Below are positions 38,201-53,976 of a stretch of 64,000 bases of DNA, in pieces; within the stretch, counting starts at the first letter, position 1; every line of letters starts with the position of its first letter. This DNA comes from Neelides folsomi (Eukaryota > Arthropoda > Collembola > Neelipleona > Neelidae). Position numbers and translations under genes: made by a program. The notes under the pieces are model-generated. The model did no database searches and was not told where the DNA came from. It was given only the letters and a program-made list of their open reading frames with translations. The stretch covers positions 173,655 to 237,654 of the forward strand of contig JAQGBZ010000064.1 in assembly GCA_034687125.1 (NCBI GenBank), written 5' to 3'.

Positions 38201-41200
38201 CATCACATTTTTTTTTCTAAAAAGTCGACTAATTACATTTAAGAAAATTATATTAAAACTTATAAACTAAAATTCTTATAGAAGAATTTAGGATATAATA
38301 TTTAATGTATCCATCCAAGTGGTTTCAAAACGGAATTTTTATTTCCTGTCTATAAATAACAAACAAGGAATTGTAATTAAGTCCAAGATCCATTCATAAA
38401 ACTGAAAAGATAAAGAGAAAATGTGTTTAATTACACTTAAAAGGTTATTTCTGGGAAAATAGAGCAATTTTAGATGATAATCTGCAAAGTGGAACAGTGA
38501 TTAGCGAATTGAGCAAATATTAGTTGATATGATAAAATAAAGAGCTTCGTCATTTCTCGGAACGTCGGTCTTTCCATGTGTGGTGATGAAATTAGTCGAA
38601 GAGGTTGAGCCGATCGACTCTTAGGGTGCAGAGGAGAATGAGAAGAAACAATGAGGTAACGAGGCGGGAGAGAAGATCGCCCAACGTCTTCTCCCCATTG
38701 TTCTTTTCCTTGATGAACCTCTCCAGGCCTTCAGAGGAGTCAGTCAGGCAAAGTGAGCTTATTATTATTAGGCCTTTTCCGACCACCGACTCATCTCACA
38801 CATCACTTCTCCGTTCATGTAGCCTTACATGTGACCAGAAGAATAAAAAAATGGTTTGGAGTACAGTTATTAAGAAAATGATTACATTATGTCGAAGAAG
38901 AAACACTTTTGAGTTAAGACAAAAGCCGAATTGAACGTCACCCTCCCCGTGTCCCGTTCTCCTTCCATTATCTTTTCTCACTGTATTTACAACTCATACT
39001 TGTAATATAAATATTAAATGTATGAAGGTCTCCTTGCACTCTACACACTTTACACACTCATTGAGAGAGACGAGCTTATTAGCATTGAAATGCATTACGC
39101 ATTGGGGGAAGTTGTAGAATAGAATTAGCATTATTATGCAAATTGTCTCCCCGTCATCGGAAGGCCCCAAATTCTCAATTCACTAACGAAGGGAGAGGCG
39201 CCGCCTAAGAGATTCAAATGACGCGTATTAAAATCCATGAGCTTAGACTTTTTTCCATTCCATGTGATTTACTTTTAATACCAGCAGACAAATTGAATTT
39301 TCATATTGCTTCTTCGCACTAAAATTAACACTTCTTATATGTTTTTGTAAGTTCTTATAAGTATATTAGATTTTCCCCCTTATAAATATTATGTAGATGC
39401 TTATTGTTATGTAGTTAATGTCGAGTTATAACATTTAACGTTAGGAGTTTATGAATGTTAGCTTAAAGTTAGATTAAAAGATTAAATGGGGTTGATGGAA
39501 ATTAGAAATTCAAATATTTTAGCCTTTTTTCTCACTTGTAAATTTCTCAATTACGGCAGTTTCCCTTCATTTATTACGAGTACTCGTACAATTTAGTGGA
39601 GTCCCTTTAAAGGAGATGTAGGGAGAAAGGGATGAGTTTGAGTAAATAAGGAGATGAGGAGCGAAATGGGTTTTAAACCGTCTCCTGGCTCAATCCCTCC
39701 ATTCATTTTAATCTTCCTTTAATGACGGGGGATTTCTCGTGAAATATTGCTAAATGTTCCTCATAACTTACGTCCCTCTTGATGAGACAAAGGGCGATGG
39801 AAACTGGTAGTTGGACTCAACAGAGTGTTTAAGCCTCTCATTTCCTCATATATTCACTATGGTGGTTGGGCCAGTGTGTTTTCATCCCCTTCTTTATCGC
39901 TACCTTCTTTGCCGTTCGTCCCCTCATCCATTTCATGGTACAATGAAGTGAGGAGAGTCTCAAGTGATGCATTTGGGACAGAGGGCCAAGGAGATTAACT
40001 ATAATGTCTTGCTGCTCCTTCCTCCCCAATCTCTCAATCTTCTCCTTAAGCCCCAAATGGCCGACTTCTTCAGTTCCTGTCTACCATTTCGCTAATAGAG
40101 ATATTTATTCTCATTTACCTACAAGATGAATTGGGAAGCTTTGCTTGGAGACGTAAACTGTTCTTGAGAGCCCCAACCAACTCCTTGTCAAATCTATCTT
40201 TTCAACTACCAAAGAAATGGGGAATTTTTTCATGTTGATCATCAACCTCCATTGTGGATTCTCACCCTAAGTGAAATGTGATGAAATATGCATTTATGAA
40301 GAAAGGGGCCGATTAAAGTGGTCTAGGTCAAGTGGAATGTAACAATAAATAATGATGGATCAAATTATTCATTTAAATATTATTCAGAAGTCTTGAGGCT
40401 GTTTTTCACACCTTGCAAAAAAATCATTTAAATAATATTAGACCCAAATGAGATTTTTTTGGTAATTTATCATTGTAATTTAACAGGTCCTAAATACAAA
40501 TTGTAATTTAAGAGCTCCTCATTCAGGAAGATGAGAAGAAAAGAAATTGGCGATATGTAAATATGGAAAGATGAGCTCGGCCGTCTAGGCGGATTTTGAT
40601 GAAGTGAGGGATGAGATGATAAAGAAGCTCTTATTAGCCTTCTTCCATTTTCATCTTCTCAAACTTCTCACACGTCGGATTTCCCGTAATGTTATTACGT
40701 TCTTGATTAATGCACAAGTTCTGATTCTTCCTGTTAGGGCATTTCATTATTTTCAATGACTCGGGCCTTGAATGAAGGGGTAAGTGGACATATGTGTGAG
40801 GAGTTTGAATGGTCTCCTCATTTATCCCAATTCCTCTTCTATCCAAAGGATTAAATAAATTCAATTTGAATCAAAATGATTACAATGGGCGCCAAAGAAG
40901 AGTTTCCTCCGTCGAAAATGGAAATTGAGGAAATTCTTTACTTGTATTTCTTACCTGTATTTCCCCTTCAATTTTCTTCAAGTGCTTTGCCCTGCTCTCA
41001 ATCTTTACATGGATCTTTAAGAATAATAATTCGCAAATGACTATTATACATTTCCTTATCTCGCTCATCGTTAGCCCTCCACTTGAAACGAACATTTCTC
41101 ACACCATTCGGCTCAATGAGGGATTCAACTTGTCAAACAATTTACAAATGAGGGGATTCTTACATTTAATAAATAGACAGGTGAAGCTCAGCCATGTGAT

Positions 41201-44200
41201 TATTCATTCAACGTCCCAAATCATCCGAATGACATAATGGAATAATAATGGGGAATTGTGAATTCAATCTCTTCGCATGTGAGAGGATTTAATAATTCTG
41301 CATTTCACCAAATTGCAAATCTTTCATGTCCTCCAGCCCTCACAAGCTCTCAATTCCGGGCCAATTTTCCTCCTTTATTCTCACGTCGTCCGTTTGGATC
41401 AGAAAGACGTTAGTGGTAAGTGAAAAAATCTGTTAGATTAATCTTGGTGAAAGAATTGGAAAACTTAAATCCGTGTATTATTGAAATATCCAAAATTCCC
41501 TTGTGTAAAGAAAACCAGGAAAATGTTTTGATTGCGACCGTCCGTTACGGTAACTACATGTGTCAACGTGATGTATGAACATTTTGACATACACTTTCGT
41601 GCAATTATTTAAAGCTTTTCAAAAGCTTAACGATGTTAGGATTCGGATTAAGGATTATTTATTTATTATATGGGAAATTCTCGAAGCTCTTAATGAATAT
41701 CAAAATGGTAAGTTGGGGATGAATAAAACATAAAAGCATGAGAGTGGAATGAGCTGAGGACAACAAGCCATGGATTTCATTATGTTATATGGAACAAGAT
41801 TTACGGGTGAGAATTGAAAAGAAACGAGTTGTGAATTTATCAAGAGCAATCTCTGGCAAATCGGCTTTTTTCCTCTCTCGTCCAAGGGAAAGAAGTTAAA
41901 TCCGAAAGTTTATCTCTTAAGTGGGGAGATGATGAGGGAACGAGTGTTCCTCGACTTCTCTTATATTTTTTAATAACCCGATCTCAACGTCCACTCCACG
42001 ATGGATTCTAACTAACGAAGGATTCTTCCCATTTGGATGATAATCCAATTTTATGATTACGACTCCTTTAATTTCTATCTAATTCGTTCATTAGAGGTCA
42101 GGGGATTTGGAGAGAAAGATCCTTAAAAAGTTAATTGATACTAGACACGATATGACACTGTTATAAAGACTCGTTTTACATTAAGCGACATTCTATTACA
42201 CTATTTTGTATTATATGCCCAACCCTGCTCAATCACTCACTCGCTCACATCGAGTCAGAGAAAGAGAACAATGCGATAAATAAGAAAATTCAATTGTTTG
42301 TATGTTTTATTTAGCTTTTCTCTATTAGGCTCTCTCTTGTCTCATTACATAAAAAACTATTTTATTAGATAAGGTTGGATCAAAGAACAATTAATTCTCT
42401 CAGCCCCAACAATGGAAACAATGAGTGTGGATGGAGTTTGGGAAAATGGTCTCAATTTCCGCAAGGTTGCTTGAATCATGTTTAACTTGAGTTTAACGTG
42501 AATTAACGCGAGTTCGAGTTTCATATTAGTTTCGGCGTCTCTCGCGTGCAAGTGAGTGACATGGAATCCACAATTACGATTAAGAACGAACAATTCACAT
42601 TACTTATTGTACTTACATGTAAAAATACTAAAGACCTCACATGACTTGCATTCATGAACGATATGTAAAATGTGTTTTATAGACCATTTATTTACAATGA
42701 GCATTTTTACTCACTTTTCAACATTTTCTCATACTTATGAGTGGTTTGATAAAAAAGAAATGATTTGACACAGACAGGCAAAAGCGAGGCAAAAGTTGTT
42801 AAAAACGACCAAGGTGTTTCTTTTATTTCTTCTTTCCCATTTTACTAATAAATGTTCTTTAAACAAAATGTTTATTTCCGTTGGAGGAGTAAAATGAATT
42901 TTTTCCCTTGTAATCTCCTACTTTTTCATTTAAAGTAAGTATTAACTATATATTTACATGTTATCTTATATCTGTAATGGCATTTTTTTGAAAAATTAGC
43001 TTATACTAATATAATAATGTCCATTATGAGTTTATGTGAGGTCCCCCACGGAAGTTACCTTTAATTTTTACAATGTTTTGCTTTTAGGTAAATTGATAAG
43101 TGCAGAATGGTTTCCATTGTTGTAGTCTCACCTCGCCTGTTCTCACCCTCTTTGTCACTGCCAGGTAATTATTGTATGAATGTAGTAAATAAAATAATAA
43201 AAGTGATAAATGGCGATGGTGAGATATGGTTTACTAATTGTGTAGAATTTCTCTTAGTTTCTCGTCAGTAATAGGCAATTTGAGGGAATACATATCAACA
43301 CATCATTGAAGCATTTTGTTTTATGTAAAAGAGTTTTTATGAAAAGGTTTCAACGACTAATTGAGGTTTCACGGTTTTTAGTGAAAGAATTGTAGCATAA
43401 AAAGGATGGACAAAATAGGCGTTTTAAAGTGTATCCAATTTATTCAATGTTTTAATAGTATTTTAGTTGTTTTTATAAATGAGGTGGTTCAATTTCCGTT
43501 CAGGACATTATGTAAAAATAAGAAAAGGCATTTGAATATCTCACATATAATACATTTGATGTATCCTGCATTTGATCGTAGTGGGAGAAGACGGCGGAGA
43601 GACATTGAAAGAAAGGGGACCCTTATTGAATTTAATGCGAGACTTCCTTCTTGAAATGAGACAAGGAAAAGGAACTTTTTTCGGCTCCTTACTCAGGATG
43701 TGAAGACCCACTTGAAAGAATAACGAAAGAGAAAGGTGATCCTCTCCAAGATATTTCTCACATTAGTTCTCATTTTTTCACTCATTACGCTCCTTTGGCC
43801 CTTGTAGGTTTGATAAAATGCACCCATGAACAAGAGGAGGGTTCACTATTAAAATATTCACAGCCCTTGACACTCATTTACATCTCCATCTGGGTTCCCC
43901 ATTTACATCACATTTCCATTAAAAAACAGTCTCGCTCTTATATTTCCCTTTCATTAATTCGGGAGTGAGACGTTTGGGCACATCAGAGGGAGGAAAAAAT
44001 GAAGTCTTGTTTGAGTCGCGTCGGGATTCGGTCCAATCTTTTTCGAACTCATTTCATTCATTTAAACCTGCCTTGATTTTGATAACGGCTCATTTCCATA
44101 CAATGATAATAGGGACGATTCCATTTATATAATTAATGTAGTTGTTTCGAATGACACTTGTGGATTAGATTCGGCGAACATGTCGGGCGCCATGAGAAGA

Positions 44201-47200
44201 AAGTTTCCAATCTCCACTTCATTAATAATCAAAGGAGGAAGGGGAAATATTTATCTGAAGCAAATATCTGGTAGGATCTGAAGCAATTTACTGCCAATTT
44301 TTCTTTTGTTGGTTTTAACAAGGAGCTTTCGCAGTAGTTTTTAAATGTTAATGAAAAACCTCTTTATTTGCATGTACAAATACAGCATGGCAGTAATTAC
44401 TTTTGCCTGAATGCTTCGTGAGATAGTAGATCAAGATTGAGTAAATAACGTATGATGAATTGTGAGTGGACCCATGAAGTAATGAGCAAATGAGGGAGAG
44501 CAATTATGAAGGGTAAAATCTGATAAAATTTGAAACCATTTATGTTGTAATTGCACCTTCATACTTCTCCATAAATTTTCCTAGAATTTAAAACTCCAAT
44601 TTTTATTGTTGGGGGCGTAGGAGAAAAGGAATGAGATCAATGATGGGAAAAGGTGTAAGGGAGTAATAAAAATGTGAAGATTCATTGGGGAAGAACATGG
44701 GTTGGGAAAAAGCACGTAAAAATAATTATAATTACTTTACAAACACTAGCCAGACTTATCTCTCGAGTGCATTATGTTCTCCGATGAATTTGAAGGAGCT
44801 TAAAAGTGTAAAATGTATTTTATTGAGAGCGGAAGGAGATGGTAAAAAAGGTCTTGTCGTGTGAACACCATGACATGCAAAGTGAAACAAATCTTCAAAG
44901 TAAACTGCGTTTAAAAGCTTACAAACTTTATGGTATGACAAATTTATCGTAGAAAATTATTTTTATGCATTTTACATTAAATGTACAAAATAAATTATGC
45001 GTATAAAAAATACAAAATATGCACATAATTAAACGTTTATTATACTATATAATTTAATACAGTAATTACATGCGAATCACCTGAAAAAATGTAATTAAAA
45101 TATTAATACTTTAAAAAATATAAAATATAAAGAACGACATTTTAAAAAATTGTGTCAATTAAAAATGTTTATCAATTTTATTTTTGAAATTAGGATGTTT
45201 TAATTTATAATAATACTGTATGAAATATTTTTGTAGTTATTAAACTGTCTCATGTAAAATACTAAATATTAATTTATGAGATACCACCCCAGTACAACTG
45301 AAAAAAGTTGGACAATTAAATGATTTAAAATAATAATTATAGGAGTTTACAAAGTTTCAGAAGTTTCAGAACATGAAATGACCTCTAAAATATCGGTTTA
45401 ATGAAGACTTCATTTGTCTGTCTGTTGGGGATTTTAATCGTCCGAGGCGTTTGAGACGAAGTGGAGTCGTTCATTAAAAGTAAATTTCCAACTTATTTTC
45501 TCGTCTTCCCAAATTGTTACTTTCTTACGACAGAAGATTCCATATCAGTGAACCTTGACTTAATCCAGTTTGAGGCCCCGTCCTTACAATCCAGTCCCAT
45601 GTATAAGAAAGTAGATGGGAAGATAGAAGAAAACGAACATTTTTTCCTCTTTTTCGAATAGGCCCTTAATGGGTACGAATGCATGGTTTGAGATGCAAAA
45701 ACAAAGTATCCTCCCGTGTTTACCAAAGAAGAAAACCTCCTCTTGGAAAAGCTACTTTTTCTTCAACTCGTAATAAGTAAGTGAATTCTCCATTTTCATT
45801 CTTCAATTCCAAAGTAGTAAAAGTGAGTCCTTATAACAATAGTAAAGACGGGTAGCTTTAATACTCCAAGTCCCACTAACCTTTACACAGGTAATAGTCG
45901 GGAATTTCTTCCCAAACCCGCACCTATTACACAAATACGCCTCCAAGGACCAATTGTTTTAAACACATGCAGTTTGATGAGTGTATAAAACCTCATTCTT
46001 AAACCCAGCCCTGTATCAAAAGTGCATTACCGCAAACACAAGGCTCTTTGTCTAATGCACGACGGGACTTAACACAGATATTTGTTTTTCTTGTACAAGT
46101 ACGAGTCGTATTATAAGAGTATGTAAATATATAAGGGTTGTTATCTCCTCCTTCACATCTCCTTATCTCTTATTTGGGACTTTTTTCTCCTGGCCATTAA
46201 ACTGCAGTGGGTATTTATACGAAGAACTCCATGACCAACTCCGCCCAACATACTCTATTAAAGAAGCCAGGAATTGGAGAATTGGAGGTGTATCATTTCA
46301 TATCAATTTTCAAAATCAATCTTCCTCTCTTCACATGGGAGCGACGTGGAAAGACACTCTGGGAGAAGGAAGAGATAAAAATCCAACAATGCATGATGCA
46401 GCTACTAAGCTCCCGAGAACTATTGTCATCCGCACTTCTCAGGGATGATCGTAGGAGGTTCAGAGGGCTCCTGAGGGCGGCGAAGGAATCATAACGAATT
46501 CAAAGTCAAACATGGGCATCTTCTTCTTACACACTCCTGGGCTGCTTCTTTAATCCTCTCCATATTTAACCCGAGACGGTTTTTTAAATTCTTCATTTTA
46601 CTGTTCAGGATTCCATTGTTGATTGTTCTCTAAGTCTCTTCTCATATTTGTCGCGTTGGGCAAATCGAAAGGATTCGATGAGGCTACAGGAGAAGAAAAC
46701 ACCCTGGCTGAGTCGGTTGGGCCAAATAGGAAAGAAGATGCAAACAAGGGCTTAATATTTACCATACGCCAAGAAAAGATTGATATTAATCTCCTTGATA
46801 TGAATGCAAATTGGGCGGGAAATTACTCTTAACACGTTTCATAATCTCTTAAATAACTTTTAGTAAAACCTTAACACTATATTTAGACAGGGGAATTTAA
46901 TAGATATGAATGATGTTCTTTGGTCAGGGCTTTTGTATGGGGAAACTAAGCCAGCTTGTGTTGGGCTTGTCATTTATTAATGTGGAAAATCCGTAAACAA
47001 TGGAGCAAAAGGGTCCGCTTCTCCCAATTGAAAGTTGAAAGGACCACTGGGCCATCGATCTTTATTAGTAGCACTTCCAAACACAAGGTGGAAAATAAAT
47101 GGATTGTGAAAGTGAGATGGATTTTTAAACCTTACTCTGCGTATCTTAATGGTATATTTAATATTACAAGATGCATCTCATTTCGCGTTAAAAGGAACGT

Positions 47201-50200
47201 AATATGATACAAGTTGATATAAGGGATATAAATCTGAAGAGGAAAAAGTGAGCAGCTGGAACCAACTGCCCCGCACCTATCAAAGATACACTTTTTTAGA
47301 AAACAAAAGCGTCTGTTGGGAGGAGGATCGAGGGAGGCCCTTCGGGTTCTAAAATACTTTCATATTATTTATGGGATGTGAGGAGATGAAGTCTCGTCAC
47401 TTAGATAAGATCCGTTTGGAAAACTGAAGGACTTCTCGCTCCTTGAATATTCAAACTAAATAAAAGATTTGGGAAGGAACAAAAGATTTTTACCTTACTA
47501 CGCATTTTGATATTCAAAGAAAAAAATTCTAACACAATGGGCCAAAGAATGATTAAAAAAGTAAAAAAAGAATAATTCTAAAAAAAGGTTATTTTTTAGA
47601 ATATCTTCATTTTGTCATTCAATTAATATTTATTTATAATCTAATATTAATCAAATAATATTAATTTATTTATAGTAATTGTATAATGGTAAAATTCTAC
47701 GGCTTTTTGTTGTCAACAAATGCTAAACTCAACAAATGTTCATTTATGTATACAAATATGGTAGCCTTCACTCATATGGATATTTTAAAGATTCCACTTA
47801 ACCTTTACTATTTGCCATTGAATTCCCATTTTACTCTCATGCGGATTTCCTCAACTCTCCTGTTCCAAAGTAACAAAAGGCTTTTAAAAGTGTCTAGTGA
47901 TGGATTGGATATTGAATGGTCCGATCGTGCTCCAGGAAAAAGAAGGCGTGAACTCACTCCTCACATAATTCACCCAATCTGTCAAAATTTGTCTCCCATT
48001 CACATTTCCTTTTGAAACCTTAGGTCAATTGATGGAGCTCTTCCATGGACTGATCGGGAAATTTGAAGGGCCTTCCGTCCCACGGGAGAAAATGGGTGTG
48101 GGTAAGTTGAGGAAATCCGTTCCTCCGCCACTTCACCACGTTCGCTTTTTCTCCCTTTAATACTCAAGCATGATCTTTATAAGGGCAGTTGTTGTAAGAA
48201 GGCCCTTTTTCATCCAAACTCCCTTGTCAACTTCCCTGTTCACGACGCTCGGCACTCCATGGACGCCTCTTAAAAGGAGAAAATGAGGAGTGGAGGGGAT
48301 CAGCTCAACACACCGTGGTGAGATTTAAGTGCGTTTTCCTGCCACGTTGGGAAGTCTGCTGGAAACGGCGGTGATGAGGAAGGGAATTTAATGTGACTTT
48401 GGATGAGCTTCGAAAGTCGGCCCCAAACCAGAGCGAGTTTGATGTTGGGAAGATGAGGACGTTGAATCATCGCTTGACCAAGAAAATATCACTTAATGAC
48501 CAGAGAAATCCAACTTCGGAATCCTCTGAAGATCCAAATAAAGTAAAAAGTTCATGCCCTTGTTACAAATACATATACCGACAAGTAATAAGGATAATAT
48601 ATACTCTTCTAGAATATGATGAATATGTATTTATGTATATTATATTCAACACCTTATTTCACTATTTAAGAATTGTCGTGAACCTCTTACCACCTTTGAA
48701 ATGAGATATAACCTAAGCCTTATGTTTATTATATTTTATATTAAATGTAACAAAATGATTTCCTTTCGTCACCCGCCCGTAGATGATCTACATCGTACAT
48801 GAAATTATAATTGAATATGTAAGATTGTAAGATGAATAAGAGAACACTTCACGAATTGTTCCGACAATCCTTCTCCTGTTGTCAGACACGTCTCTGAGAG
48901 TCATAATGGTCTTTGAGATTGTATCGGTTGCCTTTCTTTTCACTTTCGATCCCATTCCCCATTCGCAATGTCCTCTGACAAAATTTGCCTACTTGCGGTT
49001 TTTACAGCTAAAGGATGCAAAGGTTTTCTCAAATATGATCCACCTGTTGCAACGTGAGAGAAGGGGGGAAGTGCTTTGGATTTGCTTTTTGGTGGCTGTC
49101 TGGCCGTGGGACATTGACAGCAGTTATCTTCAGAGAGCTTCAGATTTAATTTACAATTTGCTCTCCCAAGACCATTTATAGATGAAATGGAAAGGGGATT
49201 TATGAGCTCAAATTGGGGTGTTTGGCTTTGGTTCTACCGACACGACATTTAACTATGTATAAGCAGCGAAGAGATATTTATGGGCTCGTATTTTAATTTT
49301 GATCCTTTACCCACGCCAATTCTGTTACATTTAAATGCAAGGTGCGTAGGGAAATTTGGTCTAATTCTTTATCTCGGAGTATTATTAGGTAATGGAAAGA
49401 CTCATTGTCTCGTTCCTGAAATATGGGAGCATATTTATTTAATTGCAATAATGATTTTGACTGCAACGCCTTGAGATATAATGGAATAATTTAATGCTTT
49501 ATAGAACCAGTAGCATGGGAAAGGGCTTACGAAGCATACAAACCACTAATTGGCATATTAAAATAGTAAATGTCATTCGCGAAAGAGTGTGGATGGAAAG
49601 GTATTGCAATAATATTGATTTCATTATGGTCCATTCTTTCGAAACAATGTCAATAAATGTAGGTGATGGTACTTTTAATAAGTAAGGGAGATTAAGATTA
49701 ATAAATGCTTTGAGAAGGTCTTTCAGGAATTGGCTTTTAAGCAAATTGAGAATTGAGACGTGCGAGCGGGCAATGCGGACGAGTGTGTGGAGGAATGAGA
49801 ACATGAAGGCTTCAAAAGAGGTATTTCAGATCACGTAGAAAGAAAATGTGAATGCAACAGGTGGAATTTGATACTTTGATATGGGAATGAGATTTAAAAT
49901 TCTTTTCGTGCCCTAGTCCCATTAGCCAACAATTATCTCAATACTCTCATCATCGGAGTGTACAAAGCTACGACGTCAAACATGAAAGAATCACGAATCC
50001 TTCAAATGTAAAACCTTTTTAAATCGAATAAAAATCTTATTATTAATTTTTAATTCAAGTTTTACTCAATAAAAACATGTTTTTAGTTTAATTAATTCCA
50101 ACCTGAACTTTCAATGAAGAACAAAAATATTTTATCTTAGCCTCACTGATTTTTAGAGAACAACATGAATATTACAGTATTAAATATTAATAATATAATA

Positions 50201-53200
50201 AGTCTAATAAATATGAAGTTTTAATTACAAATTATAATGCATAAAACTAATACAATTGTACAATACAAATATCAAATACATAAATACTTATTGAATACAA
50301 AATACAAAATATATGTACATAATAAGCATTAAATAATTACATTTCTATCTAAATAGTTTTACTATGTTACTATTATATTAACTTTGATAAATAAATTTAT
50401 TCGGCCCGTTCTCATTAAATAATTTTTCTCACTCTAAATCTAAACATTTTAATTCAGTGCTTCTTAAAATAAGAGACGAAGGTCGGGAGTGAATTGGATC
50501 GAGTGAGATTCCTCTTCGTCTTCTCACCTGTTTTCATCATTCGAAGCACGAAAGACGTATATATAATCCCGACTCTGAGTCTCATCAGCACGGTAGGACG
50601 CCTCACCCCTCAATTGGAATTGGACAGTCGAGACTCGTTGAAGAGGATTTTTTACAATTAGGAATCTCCTTTAGTTCTCCGGTGATATGCTGATGATGGC
50701 AGAGGTGGCTTCTGCCAAAGACCACACACATCACGAAACAATTCCCATTCTTCTCCCTCAAAATCCTCCAACTGCCTTCATCTTCCCCCACACAATTCCT
50801 CTCACACAATTGAAAGAGACTTGGAGAGGGAAATGAGTAAAGGAAGGATCAGAATAGATAATGAGAGGTAATGGAAAAGAGGAGAATGAAAGTATCACAA
50901 TTTACGGCCCAACCGTGTCGTCCACCGTCGTGGCAGAAAGAATTCAATCTAATCTCCCAACTAATTACCCAAATTACTTCAAAAAAGACATTCAATTGGA
51001 GAAGACAACGTTCGCTTGTCACGGCCCAATGTGGCATTCACATTGGAGATCCTTCGAGAAAAAGATCACAATGAAAATTTCAATTTGCCTTTCCACTTCT
51101 ATAATTCCAATTTCCTTGTTGGGTGTCGTCGGTCCATTGCCATTTCATCATTTTCAATTCAACTCGGGTTGAATCAATTCCAAAGATCCATTTACACCGC
51201 ATTTGTCTCTAATATACATTATAATGGAAAACAATCCCATGAACTTGACGTCCTTCTCAATGATAGGAGAATGTGTAGAATGTGAATTTCAACTGTATCG
51301 AGTCCCGTACAATTCCAACAAAGAACTTTATTAAATTATAATAAAAATACAGGTAGGAAGTAAAAGATGAACTCCTCATGTTGAAGTTCATTGTAAAATT
51401 GTATGTAAAATTGTATGATAATGTCATAACTTTTCACATTCAACTTTACAAAATACGAATCTCACACCTTTAGTTCTGCATGTGTGGAATTGAATCCGCC
51501 GAGCCCGTTGAAAGTGGTTTGAAGAATTACAAAAGAACATTAGCATATATTATTAACTTTATGATATGACTTCTAAAGGTATGATTCGAAAGAGATGAAC
51601 CAACTGGCTATGGCGGGACGGTGCATTGAACGAACAATATATTTGGAGTTCCGTAAAAGCACAGGTTTCCTGGAGAGTCCGGAGTGTCTGTCGGTAATAA
51701 AGGTGCAGAAGGGGGTCCTTTTCTTCATTCCTCTCCCGAACCAGTAATTCACTTCCATTATTTATATGAGGCGGCGGCTCAATCTCCTAATTCTCTCTCC
51801 GGAGATCCTCAGAGCCTGGTGAGGAGAAGATAATAGAATTCAAATTGACGGTAGGATAATTTAATATTTTAACTCCGATCTTTCACTTTCATCCATGTGA
51901 TTCAACATGTACGGTATAGATTTGGTATATAATATTCGGTAATACATCAAATAGTAGAGTTTTAATTCCTTGGATTTCATTCCGCCTCCACCGCACTAAA
52001 TAAGTCCAACGTCCACCTCGAGTTAATTAAGAGTCAGGAGAGTCGGAAGAGGATTCGAGGGTCATAATTACTTTGGAATTATTATGAAGGCTCACCAAGA
52101 GACCACTCAGAGGATTTCTGAGACTCCACAGGCCCTCCTGACACTCCTTTTCATTTCCCGACCAAATGTTACGTCAATTTGGAACTGTTCTTTCACTCAT
52201 TATTGCACCAACTCACATTCAAATGTATAATTCTCTTAATTTCCCATACAATCCAATTAAACAACAACTTAGCTCTCTCATTCTTTTGGCATTTGGACGA
52301 ATTCTCTCTTTGCTATCTTATACATTACTGATAGTACATTAAATAATTCAATTCAATTTACCGTACATACATATTTGTAATGCAATAAATAATATTAATG
52401 AAATTAATGATCCTTGTAGGAGTACAAGTGCAATGTTAAACAATAATACATAAATGTTCAGAAAACGTCTCAATTCACTCAAAGTCAATGGATGGGAAAT
52501 CTAATTAATGAAGTCATAAAGGCTCTTCCTCAATTAAACAACTTTTGTAAAAATGCAAAGTATAGGCTTTGTGCTTTCGGAAATCGTGCAAATGTTTGTT
52601 CACCATTTCAACACTTCCAGTTACGTGAACTCATTAATTCGCATATTAATTTTTGGGTAATTGAATGGAGAGGAAAAGTGAGGAACTGTACCTACCATAT
52701 ATTGGGCATTCGCACAGAAGTAAAATGAATGCTCACTCGCACATCACTCGTGGCTTCCTTGCGGGGGAGAACAATTGAGTTATTAGTCAGTCAGAAAGGA
52801 AGGAGAAGCCAAATCCGCGTAATAAACTCTCCAATATGCAGATAGGTCATTGAGAATAGGAAAACCCTTAATCTGTTTGTTATTAAGAAATTACTTTTCT
52901 CAACGAGAGAATAAGAGAACAATAAAGCAATCTTTCCATTTCCCGTCTTCAAATCCCCTTCGAGGGAAATGAAAGGGAAAAGAACCGTTGATGGATTTTC
53001 ATATTAAAAATTTAACAATTTACGACCATTATGTACACAAGAGCTACATTCATACATATTTGTCTAATAGGTCCTTGTACGTGAGAGTGATATATGACAT
53101 CATAAGTTTCATAAGCAATTTGAGTCCAAAAATTATGAATTGAGCCGGCGGTTGAACAAAAATGAAGTAATAAAATGCTGCATATATTCCAATTACGTAT

Positions 53201-53947
53201 TATATGAAACAAAGTTAATAGAGAAACAAATTATTCCTACAAATTGGCCTGCGTTGTCGTTGATGAAACTTGCAATATTTTATAAAACGAAAAAAATTAA
53301 CACCGAATCCACGTCAATGTTCAATCCTACCTGTAAGGTTGAAAATCACTGACAATGAGCAAGTAGTAGTTAGCCGATCGTAAAAATGTAAGGGTAATAA
53401 GAAGTGGGAATGAAGGGATAATTCCCTCAGCTACTCTGCATGGGATCATTTAATTACTCCGGGTTGAAAAATCCTCCATTCCTCCCTGATTTGAAATTAA
53501 GTGAGGTTTAACGACGTTCCTGGGTGAATTATTGCCTTAGAGTTGAGAATGTATAGGTTCATTTATTCCCATGTTTTCCTTAAGGCTCCACCAAGGCAGC
53601 TTCTGCTGGACAGACGACCTGGCCGTGGTGGGAAGTTGAATTCTCCTTATAAGCCACTTCCGAGCGAGTTAATTTGAATTTGATTAGCCTTCCCTCTTCC
53701 AAGTAATGGGGAGAGACGTGGAGTGCAATTTAGGAAAATTGATAGATGCCCGAGATCACTCATTAACTATCTGTATCAAGCGAGGTGGGCTGACCGTGCA
53801 CATCCATTCCATGGACCTGGAAGTCACTAGATTCCCATGCGAGATACGCCAGATACGAGAAGAGGAGGATTGAGTGGGATTCAAAGCTGTCAAATAAATT
53901 TGGAGTGTCATTACAGCTCCTCCTCATTTGACCTGATCTCTCCCTCT

Positions 53948-53976
53948 GATGATGATGATGGAAGTGATGATGATGA
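53948..53976. repeat. GAT trinucleotide microsatellite
   Basis: Four GAT units, a five-base interruption (GAAGT), then four more GAT units. Confidence 0.9.

Noticed and set aside
39838-40056. Minus-strand 72-codon frame with a charged helix
   Set aside because: A second frame on the same strand looks equally protein-like over its later half, so neither can be preferred; no family match.
46638-46832. 65-codon plus-strand frame after an AAG acceptor-like site
   Set aside because: Plausible composition but no donor partner, family or upstream exon; insufficient support.
48376-48543. Hydrophilic open segment followed by GTAAAA
   Set aside because: Weak splice signals and no homology; listed only as noise-level.
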